Shown: positions 1 through 8,749 of the stretch, in pieces
Numbering within the stretch: the stretch's first letter is position 1
Layout of the letters: each line of letters opens with the position of its first letter
Assembly: GCF_017220215.1 (NCBI RefSeq)
Contig: NZ_CP071130.1
Location: 434,001 to 498,000 of the forward strand
DNA: 64,000 nucleotides
Direction of reading: 5' to 3'
Origin: Caballeronia sp. M1242
Lineage (GTDB): Bacteria > Pseudomonadota > Gammaproteobacteria > Burkholderiales > Burkholderiaceae
The notes under the pieces: model-generated
Database searches by the model: none
What the model saw: only the letters and a program-made list of their open reading frames with translations
Told to the model about the DNA's origin: nothing
Position numbers and translations under genes: made by a program

Positions 1-4
1 TGCG

Positions 5-859
5 ATGCGCAACTGGATCTATCGATCCGAAGGCCGGATTCGGATCGGTTCCGAGCTGCACAAGCGCATGTTCTGCGAGATGCTGCTGACGACGCACAAC
101 CCTTATAAGCCTGCCGTCATCGAGTGGCCGAAGCTGGACCCGGCGGCGCTCAGGCGCGTCACGTCGCTGCCCATCTGGGATATCGCGGTGCAGACCGAAG
201 GCCGCGCGTCGATTCGCGTGGCGACGTATGCGGCGAGCGTGTCCGACCCGCTGCTCAACGAAGCGCTCTGCATGAACGGCGGCGAGGAGGCGCGGCACAA
301 GCTCGTGCTGTCGAAGCTCGTCGAGGCGTACGGCATCGAACTCGCGCCCGAGCCGCCGTATCCCGCGCCCGACGACGCCCTGCGCGCGTGGATGCTCACG
401 GGCTACAGCGAGTGCATCGACAGTTTCTTCGCCTTCGGTCTTTTCGAGGCGGCGCGCCAGTCCGGCTATTTTCCGGAAGCGCTCGTCGAGACGTTCGAGC
501 CGGTGATTCAGGAAGAGGCGCGGCACATTCTGTTCTTTGCGAACTGGGTGGCGTGGTATCGGCGCAGCTTGCCGTGGTATCGCAAGCCCGGCTTCCTGCT
601 GAAGACCGCGGGCGTGTGGCTTTCGCTGATCCGCGATCGCATTTCGCTCGCGCGGGGTTTCGACAAGAGCGGCGCGGCGCAGGACGCGAATTTCCCGGCA
701 AATGTCGGGGATTCGGTGGCCGGGAACGTGTCGGTGGGCGCGTTGATCGATCTGTGTCTCGTCGAGAACGAGCGCCGCATGGCGGGCTACGACGCGCGGC
801 TGCTGCGGCCGACCACGGTGCCGATGCTCGCGCGGCTGGCGCGGCGGTTTGTCAAGTAG
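5..859 (+). CDS. Ferritin-like diiron-domain protein
   Basis: Protein of 284 residues, largely helical. Two ExxH motifs (E95-A-R-H98 and E171-A-R-H174), each preceded by a further Glu, plus E136 in the helix between them, fit the four-helix carboxylate-bridged diiron site of the ferritin-like superfamily. The substrate is not evident; a small oxidase or iron-handling role are both possible. It converges on the TetR gene, and the two stop codons overlap by a few bases. The ATG at 5 is the first in the window, so the true start may lie upstream, outside the sequence given. The fold assignment is good; the function is unknown. Confidence 0.75.
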   Translation: MRNWIYRSEGRIRIGSELHKRMFCEMLLTTHNPYKPAVIEWPKLDPAALRRVTSLPIWDIAVQTEGRASIRVATYAASVSDPLLNEALCMNGGEEARHKLVLSKLVEAYGIELAPEPPYPAPDDALRAWMLTGYSECIDSFFAFGLFEAARQSGYFPEALVETFEPVIQEEARHILFFANWVAWYRRSLPWYRKPGFLLKTAGVWLSLIRDRISLARGFDKSGAAQDANFPANVGDSVAGNVSVGALIDLCLVENERRMAGYDARLLRPTTVPMLARLARRFVK

Positions 860-1592
860 CCGAGCTCGCTCCGGGTACTTTGGCCCGCTCCTCATACCGC
901 CGCGACGCATCCTCCACGTCCTGCCTGAACCGTGCCAGCGCCGCGAGCTGCGCATCCGGCGGTTGCAGCGCGGCCCACAACACGTCCACCAGTTCATCCG
1001 CCGTCGTCTCGATCTGAGCCTGACTCAGGCGGCGCTTCGCCAGCGTCGCGTCCCACAGCACATGCTCCATCGGCCCGAAAACGAGCGAGCGCAAGAGACG
1101 CAGCGACACGTCCGCGCGTACGTGCCCGAGCGCTTGCCCGCGCGCGAGCACGTCCATCAACGGCGCGGTGTAGCGGCGCTGCAATTCAGTCAGCGTATCC
1201 GACAGATCGTGCTGTTTCGTGCGGCCTTCCGACAGCACCAGCGAACATAAGCCGGTGCCGTTGACGAGCATCAGCCGCAAATGCGTCCGCACGATGAACG
1301 CGAACTGTTGCCGGATCGAGCCCTCGCGCGGCAGCCCGCTCTCGAACGCGTCGATGATCTCGTCGTACCAGTCCGCGATCACGCGCGCGCACAGCGCCCG
1401 CTTGCCGCTGAAGTAGCTAAAGACGGTCGCCTCCGAAATGCCCGCGCGCTGCGCGATTTCCGCCGTGGTTGCCGCGTCGTAGCCTTTTTCCGCGAAGACA
1501 TCGCGGCCTGCTTGCAGGATGTCGCGCACGCGTTGCTGCGATTTGACGCCGGCAGGCGTGCGGCGGCCGGTTCCGGTGGATTGCGTGGACAT
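852..1592 (-). CDS. TetR-family regulator, likely repressor of the liu genes
   Basis: A 246-residue TetR/AcrR-type repressor. The N-terminal helix-turn-helix (about residues 20-65) contains the typical stretch TTAEIAQRAGISEATVFSYF; the C-terminal part is a helical ligand-binding domain. A TTG 27 bases upstream could add nine residues, but the ATG at 1592 is the better start. It is divergent from liuA, and the intergenic region carries repeated TGAGC palindromes, the usual layout of an autoregulated TetR repressor. From memory, TetR-type regulators named LiuQ control branched-chain amino acid degradation in some betaproteobacteria. This gene is a candidate for that role, inferred from position. 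The inducer would then be an acyl-CoA intermediate. Confidence 0.8.
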   Translation of the reverse strand: MSTQSTGTGRRTPAGVKSQQRVRDILQAGRDVFAEKGYDAATTAEIAQRAGISEATVFSYFSGKRALCARVIADWYDEIIDAFESGLPREGSIRQQFAFIVRTHLRLMLVNGTGLCSLVLSEGRTKQHDLSDTLTELQRRYTAPLMDVLARGQALGHVRADVSLRLLRSLVFGPMEHVLWDATLAKRRLSQAQIETTADELVDVLWAALQPPDAQLAALARFRQDVEDASRRYEERAKVPGASSAT

Positions 1593-1620
1593 GATCGTGC
1601 CGAAGAGTGTCGGGAACAAA

Positions 1621-1717
1621 TGTGAGCGTAGCTCAAAACCCTATTGACGGCTACCCGATTTGAGCGTGAAATAAGCCACCATTCGGCTTGATGCCCGTTG
1701 TGAGCGAAACTCAAATT
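1621..1717. promoter_or_regulatory. Operator cluster between the TetR gene and liuA
   Basis: Three TGAGCG copies occur at near-regular spacing. One is a perfect palindrome, TGAGC-GTA-GCTCA at 1623-1635. One is a half site at 1661-1666. One is an imperfect palindrome, TGAGC-GAA-ACTCA at 1701-1713. The two full sites share the extended form TGTGAGCG(T/A)A(G/A)CTCAAA. The first sits at the 5' end of the TetR gene and the others in the liuA leader, so binding could repress both directions. That they are the TetR binding sites is an inference. Confidence 0.6.
1644..1672 (+). promoter_or_regulatory. Candidate liuA promoter
   Basis: TTGACG (1644-1649), a 17-base spacer and TGAAAT (1667-1672) resemble a sigma-70 promoter. 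The half-site operator 1661-1666 lies directly against the -10 hexamer, as expected for repression. The -10 match is only moderate. Confidence 0.4.
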
Positions 1718-1755
1718 CGGGCACGCCAACCCTACTGCATATCGAGGAGACACCC

Positions 1756-2937
1756 ATGAGCACCGTGCCGGGCCTGAACTTCGCGCTGGGCGAAGACATC
1801 GACATGTTGCGCGACACGCTCGTCAACTTCGCAGCGAAGGAGATTGCGCCGCGCGCCGCGGAAATCGACCGTACCGACCAGTTCCCGATGGACCTGTGGA
1901 AGAAGTTCGGCGATCTGGGCGTGCTCGGCATGACGGTCTCCGAAGAATACGGCGGCGCGAACATGGGCTACACCGCGCACATGGTCGCGATGGAGGAGAT
2001 CTCGCGCGCGTCGGCGTCGGTGGGGCTGTCGTACGGCGCGCATTCGAATCTGTGCGTGAACCAGATTCATCGCAACGGCACGGAAGCGCAGAAGCGCAAA
2101 TATCTGCCGAAGCTCGTATCCGGCGAGCACGTGGGCGCGCTGGCGATGAGCGAGCCGAACGCCGGGTCGGATGTGGTCAGCATGAAGCTGCGCGCCGACG
2201 AAAAGGGCGATCACTATGTGCTCAACGGCACGAAGATGTGGATCACCAACGGCCCGGACTGCGACACGCTCGTCGTGTATGCGAAGACGGACATCGAAGG
2301 GGGCGCGAGAGGCATTACGGCGTTCATCGTCGAGAAGGGCATGAAGGGCTTCTCCGTCGCGCAGAAGCTGGACAAGCTCGGCATGCGCGGCTCGCATACG
2401 GGCGAGCTCGTGTTTGAAAATGTCGAAGTGCCGAAAGAGAACATCCTCGGCGCGTTGAACGGCGGCGTGAAGGTGCTGATGAGCGGTCTCGACTATGAAC
2501 GCGCCGTGCTCGCGGGCGGTCCGACCGGCATCATGCTCGCGTGCATGGATGCGGTGGTGCCGTATATCCACGATCGCAAGCAATTCGGGCAGGCCATCGG
2601 CGAATTTCAGCTGATTCAGGGCAAGGTCGCGGACCTTTATACGACGCTGCAAGCGTGCCGCGCGTATTTGTATGCCGTGGGACGCCAGCTCGATACGCTC
2701 GGCTCCGGCCACGTGCGCGACGTGCGCAAGGACTGCGCAGGCGTGATTCTCTATACCGCCGAAAAAGCGACGTGGATGGCCGGCGAAGCAATCCAGATTC
2801 TCGGCGGCAACGGCTATATCAACGAATATCCGGTCGGGCGTCTCTGGCGCGATGCCAAGCTCTATGAAATCGGCGCGGGCACGAGCGAGATCCGCCGCAT
2901 GCTGATCGGGCGCGAACTGTTCGCAGAGACGGCATAA
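1756..2937 (+). CDS. liuA: Isovaleryl-CoA dehydrogenase
   Basis: A 393-residue acyl-CoA dehydrogenase that oxidises isovaleryl-CoA to 3-methylcrotonyl-CoA in leucine degradation, using FAD and passing electrons to ETF. The segment [12 protein letters not shown] places the catalytic base at E248, in the helix position used by isovaleryl-CoA dehydrogenases (compare LERLVLAGGP in the human enzyme); straight-chain enzymes carry theirs elsewhere. The C-terminal FAD motif [13 protein letters not shown] and the ending AGTSEIRR are intact. A GGAG ribosome site lies 7-11 bases before the ATG. It is the first gene of liuABD, followed by liuB after 11 bases. The length is normal for the family. Confidence 0.93.
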   Translation: MSTVPGLNFALGEDIDMLRDTLVNFAAKEIAPRAAEIDRTDQFPMDLWKKFGDLGVLGMTVSEEYGGANMGYTAHMVAMEEISRASASVGLSYGAHSNLCVNQIHRNGTEAQKRKYLPKLVSGEHVGALAMSEPNAGSDVVSMKLRADEKGDHYVLNGTKMWITNGPDCDTLVVYAKTDIEGGARGITAFIVEKGMKGFSVAQKLDKLGMRGSHTGELVFENVEVPKENILGALNGGVKVLMSGLDYERAVLAGGPTGIMLACMDAVVPYIHDRKQFGQAIGEFQLIQGKVADLYTTLQACRAYLYAVGRQLDTLGSGHVRDVRKDCAGVILYTAEKATWMAGEAIQILGGNGYINEYPVGRLWRDAKLYEIGAGTSEIRRMLIGRELFAETA

Positions 2938-2948
2938 GGGCGCGCGTC

Positions 2949-4556
2949 ATGACCATCATCGAATCGAAGCTGAATCCGCGGAGCGAGGAGTTTCGCACCA
3001 ACGCGGCCGCGCTCGAAGCACTCGTCGCGGACTTGAAAGCGAAGGTCGCGAAGATCGCGGAAGGCGGCGGGCAGGCGGCGCGCGACCGTCATCTGTCGCG
3101 CAACAAGCTGCTGCCGCGCGATCGTATCGCGCAGTTGCTCGATCCCGGCACGCCGTTTCTCGAACTCTCGCCGCTCGCGGCGTACGGCATGTACAACGAC
3201 GAAGCGCCGGGCGCGGGCATCATCACCGGTATCGGGCGCATTGCGGGGCAGGAGTGCGTGATCGTCTGCAACGACGCGACGGTGAAAGGCGGCACGTACT
3301 ATCCGGTCACGGTAAAGAAGCATCTGCGCGCGCAGGAAATTGCCGAGCAGAATCGCTTGCCGTGCGTGTATCTCGTCGATTCGGGCGGCGCGAACCTGCC
3401 GAATCAGGACGACGTCTTTCCCGATCGCGATCACTTCGGCCGCATCTTCTATAACCAGGCGAACATGTCGGCGCAAGGCATCGCGCAGATCGCGGTCGTC
3501 ATGGGATCGTGCACGGCGGGCGGCGCGTATGTGCCCGCGATGAGCGACGAATCGATCATCGTGAAAGATCAGGGCACGATCTTCCTGGGCGGTCCGCCGC
3601 TTGTCAAAGCAGCAACGGGCGAGGAAGTCAGCGCGGAAGACCTGGGCGGCGGCGATGTTCATACGCGGCTCTCGGGCGTCGTCGATCATCTCGCGCAAAA
3701 CGACGCGCATGCGCTCGGCATCGCGCGCAGCATCGTCGGCAATCTCAATCGCGTGAAAGCGCCGACGCTCGCGCTCAAGGAACCGCTGCTGCCGCGTTAT
3801 GAGCCAGAGAGCGTGTACGGCGTGATTCCGGTCGATACGCGTAAGCCCTTCGATGTGCACGAAGTGATCGCGCGCATCGTCGACGATTCCGCATTCGACG
3901 AATTCAAGGCGCGTTACGGCACCACGCTCGTTTGCGGCTTCGCGCATATCTGGGGGCATCCGGTCGGCATCGTCGCGAACAACGGCATTCTGTTTAGCGA
4001 ATCCGCGTTGAAGGGCGCGCACTTCATCGAACTATGCTGCCAGCGCAAGATTCCGCTCGTCTTCTTGCAGAACATCACGGGCTTCATGGTCGGGCGCAAG
4101 TACGAGAACGAAGGCATTGCGCGTAACGGCGCGAAGATGGTCACGGCGGTGGCAACGGCGAAAGTGCCGAAGTTCACGGTCATCATCGGCGGCTCGTTCG
4201 GCGCGGGCAATTACGGCATGTGCGGCCGCGCGTATTCGCCGCGTTTCCTGTGGATGTGGCCGAACGCGCGCATCTCGGTGATGGGCGGCGAGCAGGCCGC
4301 GTCGGTGCTGGCGACCGTGCGGCGCGACGGCATCGAGAAGAAGGGCGGCACGTGGTCGAAGGAAGACGAGGAAGCGTTCAAGGCGCCGATTCGCGAGCAG
4401 TACGAGATGCAAGGCCATCCGTACTATGCGAGCGCGCGTTTGTGGGACGACGGCGTGATCGATCCGGCGCAAACCCGCGACGTGCTCGGCCTCGGGCTCG
4501 CGGCGACGATGAACGCGCCTATCGAAGACACGCGCTTCGGCGTGTTCCGCATGTAA
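2949..4556 (+). CDS. liuB: Methylcrotonyl-CoA carboxylase, carboxyltransferase (beta) subunit
   Basis: A 535-residue carboxyltransferase that moves the carboxyl group from biotin on LiuD to 3-methylcrotonyl-CoA, giving 3-methylglutaconyl-CoA. Both crotonase-like halves are present: the N-terminal half has the acyl-CoA site ([10 protein letters not shown] and [12 protein letters not shown]), and the C-terminal half has [16 protein letters not shown] and GEQAA for biotin binding. The length is typical of this subunit. It starts 11 bases after liuA and is followed by liuD, so the three are almost certainly one operon. Propionyl- or geranyl-CoA carboxylase are alternatives, but the neighbouring isovaleryl-CoA dehydrogenase favours methylcrotonyl-CoA. 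Confidence 0.92.
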   Translation: MTIIESKLNPRSEEFRTNAAALEALVADLKAKVAKIAEGGGQAARDRHLSRNKLLPRDRIAQLLDPGTPFLELSPLAAYGMYNDEAPGAGIITGIGRIAGQECVIVCNDATVKGGTYYPVTVKKHLRAQEIAEQNRLPCVYLVDSGGANLPNQDDVFPDRDHFGRIFYNQANMSAQGIAQIAVVMGSCTAGGAYVPAMSDESIIVKDQGTIFLGGPPLVKAATGEEVSAEDLGGGDVHTRLSGVVDHLAQNDAHALGIARSIVGNLNRVKAPTLALKEPLLPRYEPESVYGVIPVDTRKPFDVHEVIARIVDDSAFDEFKARYGTTLVCGFAHIWGHPVGIVANNGILFSESALKGAHFIELCCQRKIPLVFLQNITGFMVGRKYENEGIARNGAKMVTAVATAKVPKFTVIIGGSFGAGNYGMCGRAYSPRFLWMWPNARISVMGGEQAASVLATVRRDGIEKKGGTWSKEDEEAFKAPIREQYEMQGHPYYASARLWDDGVIDPAQTRDVLGLGLAATMNAPIEDTRFGVFRM

Positions 4557-4571
4557 CCGGATGTGATGCCC

Positions 4572-6566
4572 ATGTTCAACAAGATACTGATTGCGAACCG
4601 CGGCGAAATTGCATGCCGCGTGGCGGCGACGGCCAGGCGCCTGAACGTGGCGAGCGTCGCCGTGTATTCGGATGCGGACGCGAAAGCCAAGCACGTCGAT
4701 GTCTGCGACGAAGCGGTGCACGTCGGCGGATCGGCTGCGTCGGAGAGCTATTTGCGCATCGAGCGTATTGTCGAAGCCGCGAAAGCAACCGGCGCGCAGG
4801 CCGTTCACCCCGGCTACGGCTTTCTTTCGGAGAACGAAGAATTCGCCAACGCCTGCGAACAGGCGGGCATCATGTTCATCGGACCGCCTGTGGAAGCGAT
4901 TCGCGCGATGGGTTCGAAAGCCGCAGCGAAGGCACTGATGCAGTCCGCATCCGTGCCGCTCGTGCCCGGCTATCACGGCGACGATCAGGACGCGGCGCTG
5001 CTGCAACGCGAGGCGGACCGCATCGGTTATCCGGTGTTGCTGAAGGCGAGCGCGGGCGGCGGCGGCAAAGGCATGCGCGTGGTGGAGCGCAGCGAAGACT
5101 TCATGCAGGCGCTCGCGTCGTGCAAGCGCGAGGCGGCGTCGAGCTTCGGCAACGATCGCGTGCTGATCGAGAAGTATCTGCTGCGCCCGCGACACGTCGA
5201 AGTGCAGGTCTTCGCGGACACGCACGGCAACGCGGTGTATCTGTTCGATCGCGATTGCTCGGTGCAGCGGCGTCATCAGAAAGTGCTGGAAGAAGCGCCC
5301 GCGCCCGGCCTCGCCGATGAAACGCGTCGCGCGATGGGCGAAGCGGCCGTTGCCGCTGCCCGCGCCGTGAATTACGTCGGCGCGGGCACGGTCGAGTTCA
5401 TCATGACGCAGGACGGCCAGTTCTATTTCATGGAGATGAACACGCGGCTGCAAGTCGAGCATCCGGTGACGGAAATGGTGACGGGGCTCGATCTCGTCGA
5501 ATGGCAATTGCGCGTGGCGGCGGGCGAGCCGCTGCCGCTGAAGCAGGACGAGTTGCGCGTGAACGGTCACGCAATCGAAGCGCGCATCTATGCCGAGAAT
5601 CCGTCGCGCGGCTTCTTGCCGTCGACGGGCACGCTCAAGCATCTGGCGCTGCCGGAAGCGGTCGAATTCACGCTCGATGGCAACGTGCGCATCGACAGCG
5701 GCGTGCGCGAAGGCGACGCCATCACGCCGTTCTACGACCCGATGATCGCGAAGCTGATCGTGCATGGCCGCGACCGCCGCGATGCGCTCGCTCGCATGGC
5801 GCGCGCGCTCGCGCAGTGCGAGATCGTCGGCTTGCAGACGAACGTCGAGTTCCTGCAACGCATTGTGAGAAGCGAGCCGTTCTCGCAAGGCGAACTGGAT
5901 ACGGGTCTCATCGAGCGTCATCGCGATGCGCTGTTCGCGCCGTCGCCGGTATCGCGCGGCAAGGCGCTCGCGCTTGCGTGCGCCGCGCTGCTCACGCGCG
6001 AGGGCGGCGAAGCGCACGGCCACTCGCCGTGGGACGCGCTCTCGCACTGGCGCATGGCGGGCGGCTACAGCCAGGACCTGAACTGGCGCGCGGTCGACAC
6101 GGACGAGGCGCTGAAGGTCGTCTTCACGAAAGGTCGGGAAAAGCGCCTGCAATGGGACGAGAAAACCGCGCGCTTCGACTGGTCGCATCGCGGAGAAACG
6201 TCGTTCACGGTTCAGCTCGACGATGCGCTCATCAAAGGCCACGTCTTTACGGACGGCGACACGTTCCACGTCTTTTACGAAGGCGCGGCGTTCGCTTTCG
6301 AGTGGCAGAACCTGATGGCGCACGCGGGCGACGCCGAGCACGAAGGGCGTCTGACCGCGCCGATGCCGGGCAAGGTGATTGCCGTGTTGGTGGAAGCGGG
6401 CGCGTCGGTGGAAAAGGGCGCGCCGCTGATCGTCATGGAAGCGATGAAGATGGAGCACACCATCGTCGCGCCGACGGCGGGCAAGATCGGAGAGATTCTC
6501 TTCGATGTCGGCGATCAGGTCGCCGACGGCTCGCAACTGCTTGTGCTGGAAGCGCAGCCGGCCTAG
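4572..6566 (+). CDS. liuD: Methylcrotonyl-CoA carboxylase, biotin carboxylase/carrier (alpha) subunit
   Basis: A protein of 664 residues. The order is biotin carboxylase N-domain (starts FNKILIANRGEIACR), ATP-grasp domain (glycine loop GGGGKGMR, about residue 165), C-domain with EHPVTEMVTG, a linker and a C-terminal biotinyl domain with EAMKMEH, the biotinylated Lys being about residue 626. It carboxylates biotin for LiuB. Possible starts are GTG 4563, ATG 4566 and ATG 4572; the last gives the family's usual MFNK beginning and the best spacing from GGATG. It follows liuB by 15 bases. The 3' end overlaps the convergent lipoprotein gene by 4 bases. A liuC hydratase gene, often found between liuB and liuD, is absent. 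Confidence 0.92.
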   Translation: MFNKILIANRGEIACRVAATARRLNVASVAVYSDADAKAKHVDVCDEAVHVGGSAASESYLRIERIVEAAKATGAQAVHPGYGFLSENEEFANACEQAGIMFIGPPVEAIRAMGSKAAAKALMQSASVPLVPGYHGDDQDAALLQREADRIGYPVLLKASAGGGGKGMRVVERSEDFMQALASCKREAASSFGNDRVLIEKYLLRPRHVEVQVFADTHGNAVYLFDRDCSVQRRHQKVLEEAPAPGLADETRRAMGEAAVAAARAVNYVGAGTVEFIMTQDGQFYFMEMNTRLQVEHPVTEMVTGLDLVEWQLRVAAGEPLPLKQDELRVNGHAIEARIYAENPSRGFLPSTGTLKHLALPEAVEFTLDGNVRIDSGVREGDAITPFYDPMIAKLIVHGRDRRDALARMARALAQCEIVGLQTNVEFLQRIVRSEPFSQGELDTGLIERHRDALFAPSPVSRGKALALACAALLTREGGEAHGHSPWDALSHWRMAGGYSQDLNWRAVDTDEALKVVFTKGREKRLQWDEKTARFDWSHRGETSFTVQLDDALIKGHVFTDGDTFHVFYEGAAFAFEWQNLMAHAGDAEHEGRLTAPMPGKVIAVLVEAGASVEKGAPLIVMEAMKMEHTIVAPTAGKIGEILFDVGDQVADGSQLLVLEAQPA

Positions 6567-7087
6567 CGCTTCTTCTTCGGCGGGCGGCCGAGCAGCGTTT
6601 CTTCGCTCTCCGCCCGCACGAGTATCTCGACGCGCCGGTTCATCGCGCGGCCTTGCGGCGTGTCGTTGCTGGCGATGGGCCGCAGATACGCCATGCCTTT
6701 GGTCGTGAGGCGCTCGGCCGGCACGCCCCGCGCGATCAACGCGCGCGCGACCGCTTCAGCGCGCGCCTGAGAAAGCGTCTTGTTATAGGCGAGCGTGCCG
6801 TCGTTATCCGTGTGGCCTTCAATCAGCACGGGCCGCATGCTGCGCTTGAGCACCGTTGCCGCGCGGTCCAGCGCCGGCAGACTGCCGCGGCGAATCTCCG
6901 CTTCGTCGGTATCGAAAAGCGCGACTTCGGGAAGCCGCATCTCCACGCCGCCGTTCACCTGCTGCATCGAGATGCCGTACTGCGCATTCAGACGCTCTTC
7001 CGTCGAGCGGTCCAGCTTGGTCCCGCAGCCCGTCAACAACGCGAGCGACGCACATGCTGCCACCGCCAGTATGCCTTTGCCGACCAT
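6563..7087 (-). CDS. OmpA-family peptidoglycan-binding lipoprotein
   Basis: A 174-residue lipoprotein with a signal peptide ending in the lipobox L-L-T-G-C21. The C-terminal OmpA-like domain (about residues 55-160) has IEGHTDNDGT, the QARAEAVARAL helix and NRRVEI, the residues that bind diaminopimelate of peptidoglycan. Without a beta-barrel it is probably an outer-membrane lipoprotein tethering the membrane to the wall, like Pal or YiaD. A AGGAAA ribosome site precedes the ATG. It ends convergently with liuD and has no functional link to it. Confidence 0.85.
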   Translation of the reverse strand: MVGKGILAVAACASLALLTGCGTKLDRSTEERLNAQYGISMQQVNGGVEMRLPEVALFDTDEAEIRRGSLPALDRAATVLKRSMRPVLIEGHTDNDGTLAYNKTLSQARAEAVARALIARGVPAERLTTKGMAYLRPIASNDTPQGRAMNRRVEILVRAESEETLLGRPPKKKR

Positions 7088-7257
7088 TCCGAGTTTCCTG
7101 CGTTAATGCCCGAGCCGCGATTATAGGGACGACTGAGCACAGTTTTGTAAAGAACGTTGCATCAATCGTTGCTGCGAAGTGGAACGAATCGTGCGGCTAC
7201 AATGCACCCGGCTCTATCGCTTTCGCTTGTCGTCGATTCCCTCAGAGGCTCCCTTTC

Positions 7258-8349
7258 ATGGCGATTTCATCGCGCACCGAGACCACGCCCAACGCGGCGG
7301 AAGCGGCCGAGCGCACGCGCAGGATGCAGCGCGCGGCGTCGGCGGTGCTCTATACCGTTCTCGTGCTGGTTGCGGCTTATACCGCGCGCACCTTCATTCC
7401 CGCGGTCGTCTGGGCCGCCGTGATCGCCATTGCGTTGTGGCCGGCGTTCGGCTGGCTGGAGCGGCGTCCGGTCTTCCGGCAGCGTCAAACGCTGCTCGCA
7501 GTGCTCCTGACGCTTGCGGTCGGCTTGCTCTTCGTGGTGCCGTTCGCCGTCGTTGCGGCGCAGACCGCGGACGAAGCGCACGACATGCTGCAATGGTTCC
7601 ATGACGTGCTGCGCACCGGCATTCCGATGCCCGCGTTCATCGAGCGGCTGCCGACCGGCGCACAGCAGATCGCGCACTGGTGGCAGGCCAATCTCGCGAC
7701 GCCGCTCGAATCGTCGCCGGCCGTCAAGAACCTGCACAGCGCGACTTTCGTGGCGATGACGCGGCATTTCGGCAGCCGCGTCGTGCATGGCCTCGTGATC
7801 TTCGGCTTCATGCTGATGACGCTCTTCTTCATCTTTCAGGCGGGCGCGAAGCTCGGCAGGCAACTGATCGCGGGCTCGCGGCGCGCGCTCGGCGCGGACG
7901 GCGCGGCGCTGTTGCAGCGCATGGCCGATTCGGTGCGCAGCACGGTCGTCGGACTGGTCGTCGTGGGATTGGGTGAGGGCGCGTTGCTCGGCATTGCCTA
8001 CGCCGTGACGGGCGTGCCGCACGCGACGCTGCTCGGCATGCTGACTGCGGTCGCCGCGATGCTGCCGTTCTGCGCGCCGATCGTCTTTCTCGGCTCCGCG
8101 CTGTGGCTGCTGGCCCAAGGCTCGATGATCGCGGCGGCGGGCGTGGCGATCTTCGGGCTCGTCGTGGTGTTCGTCTCGGAGCACTTCGTGCGGCCGGTGC
8201 TGATCGGCGGTTCGACGCGCCTGCCGTTTCTGCTCGTGCTGTTCGGCATTCTGGGCGGCGCGGAGACCTTCGGGCTGCTTGGGCTTTTCATCGGTCCGGC
8301 GCTGATGACGATTCTCGTCGTGCTGTGGACCGACTGGGTTCGCGCCTGA
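7258..8349 (+). CDS. AI-2E family transporter (PerM-like permease)
   Basis: A 363-residue polytopic membrane protein. Hydrophobic segments form an N-terminal pair, a third after about residue 80, and a C-terminal cluster of five. The conserved end of the family (VSEHFVRPVLIGGSTRLPFLLVLFG, then FGLLGLFIGPALMT) is present. Members range from the E. coli TqsA autoinducer-2 exporter to PerM-like and ion-exchange proteins, so the substrate cannot be told from sequence. The reading frame is open far upstream, but ATG 7258, preceded by GAGG, is the natural start and gives the usual family length. No co-transcribed neighbour is evident. Confidence 0.85.
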   Translation: MAISSRTETTPNAAEAAERTRRMQRAASAVLYTVLVLVAAYTARTFIPAVVWAAVIAIALWPAFGWLERRPVFRQRQTLLAVLLTLAVGLLFVVPFAVVAAQTADEAHDMLQWFHDVLRTGIPMPAFIERLPTGAQQIAHWWQANLATPLESSPAVKNLHSATFVAMTRHFGSRVVHGLVIFGFMLMTLFFIFQAGAKLGRQLIAGSRRALGADGAALLQRMADSVRSTVVGLVVVGLGEGALLGIAYAVTGVPHATLLGMLTAVAAMLPFCAPIVFLGSALWLLAQGSMIAAAGVAIFGLVVVFVSEHFVRPVLIGGSTRLPFLLVLFGILGGAETFGLLGLFIGPALMTILVVLWTDWVRA

Positions 8350-8362
8350 TTCATGCGTTCGG

Positions 8363-8671
8363 TCAGTCGCCGCGTTCCTGCACGCACACCCACGGCGACA
8401 CGACCACGGCCCACAACTCGGGATCACGCGCGGCGAGGTCGGCGGCTGTTTCGGACTGCACGCGCTCGACGAGCCCCGCCGAAAGCCATTGCGTGACCTG
8501 CTGCGTGTCGTCGCTGGCGACGGCTTCGGCCACGCTGACGAGGTCGAGATCGCGCTTCACCCAGATCAGCACGCCCTTCGCAAAGAAACGTTCGAGTTCC
8601 GACCAGCCGATCTGCGCGGTTTCGGCGAGGAGCTTCACATAGAGCGGGCTGGGATTGGCGGCGTCGGTCAT
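8363..8671 (-). CDS. DUF2288 family protein
   Basis: A small soluble protein of 102 residues. The core SPLYVKLLAETAQIGWSELE, then FFAKG and DLDLVSVAEAVASDD, matches what I recall of DUF2288, a proteobacterial family of unknown function. The ATG at 8671 is chosen over a GTG 36 bases upstream because the family begins just before the SPLY segment. It converges on the AI-2E permease gene and lies downstream of the pcaHG terminator, so it is probably transcribed on its own. Confidence 0.7.
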   Translation of the reverse strand: MTDAANPSPLYVKLLAETAQIGWSELERFFAKGVLIWVKRDLDLVSVAEAVASDDTQQVTQWLSAGLVERVQSETAADLAARDPELWAVVVSPWVCVQERGD

Positions 8672-8693
8672 GGCGGGAATGCGATAAAAACGA

Positions 8694-8735
8694 AAGGCGT
8701 CCGACACTATAGCGCAGTGCCGGACGCCTTCTTTG
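8694..8735 (-). terminator. Terminator after pcaHG
   Basis: The stem AAGGCGTCCG (8694-8703) pairs with CGGACGCCTT (8721-8730), with further pairing in the loop (CACT/AGTG). Read on the minus strand it is followed by TTTCGTTTTT, so it ends pcaHG transcription just after the pcaG stop. The plus side also has a short T-rich run. Confidence 0.75.
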
Positions 8736-8749
8736 CAGCCTACAGCGAA

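Noticed and set aside
4032..6536. 834-residue open frame on the minus strand, antisense to liuB and liuD
   Set aside because: Composition is extremely rich in Arg, His and Ala with no domain, the usual shadow of a GC-rich gene; the plus strand encodes complete, motif-bearing enzymes.
7140..7257. Sigma-70 promoter for the AI-2E permease
   Set aside because: A good TACAAT at 7198-7203 exists, but no -35 hexamer lies at an acceptable distance.
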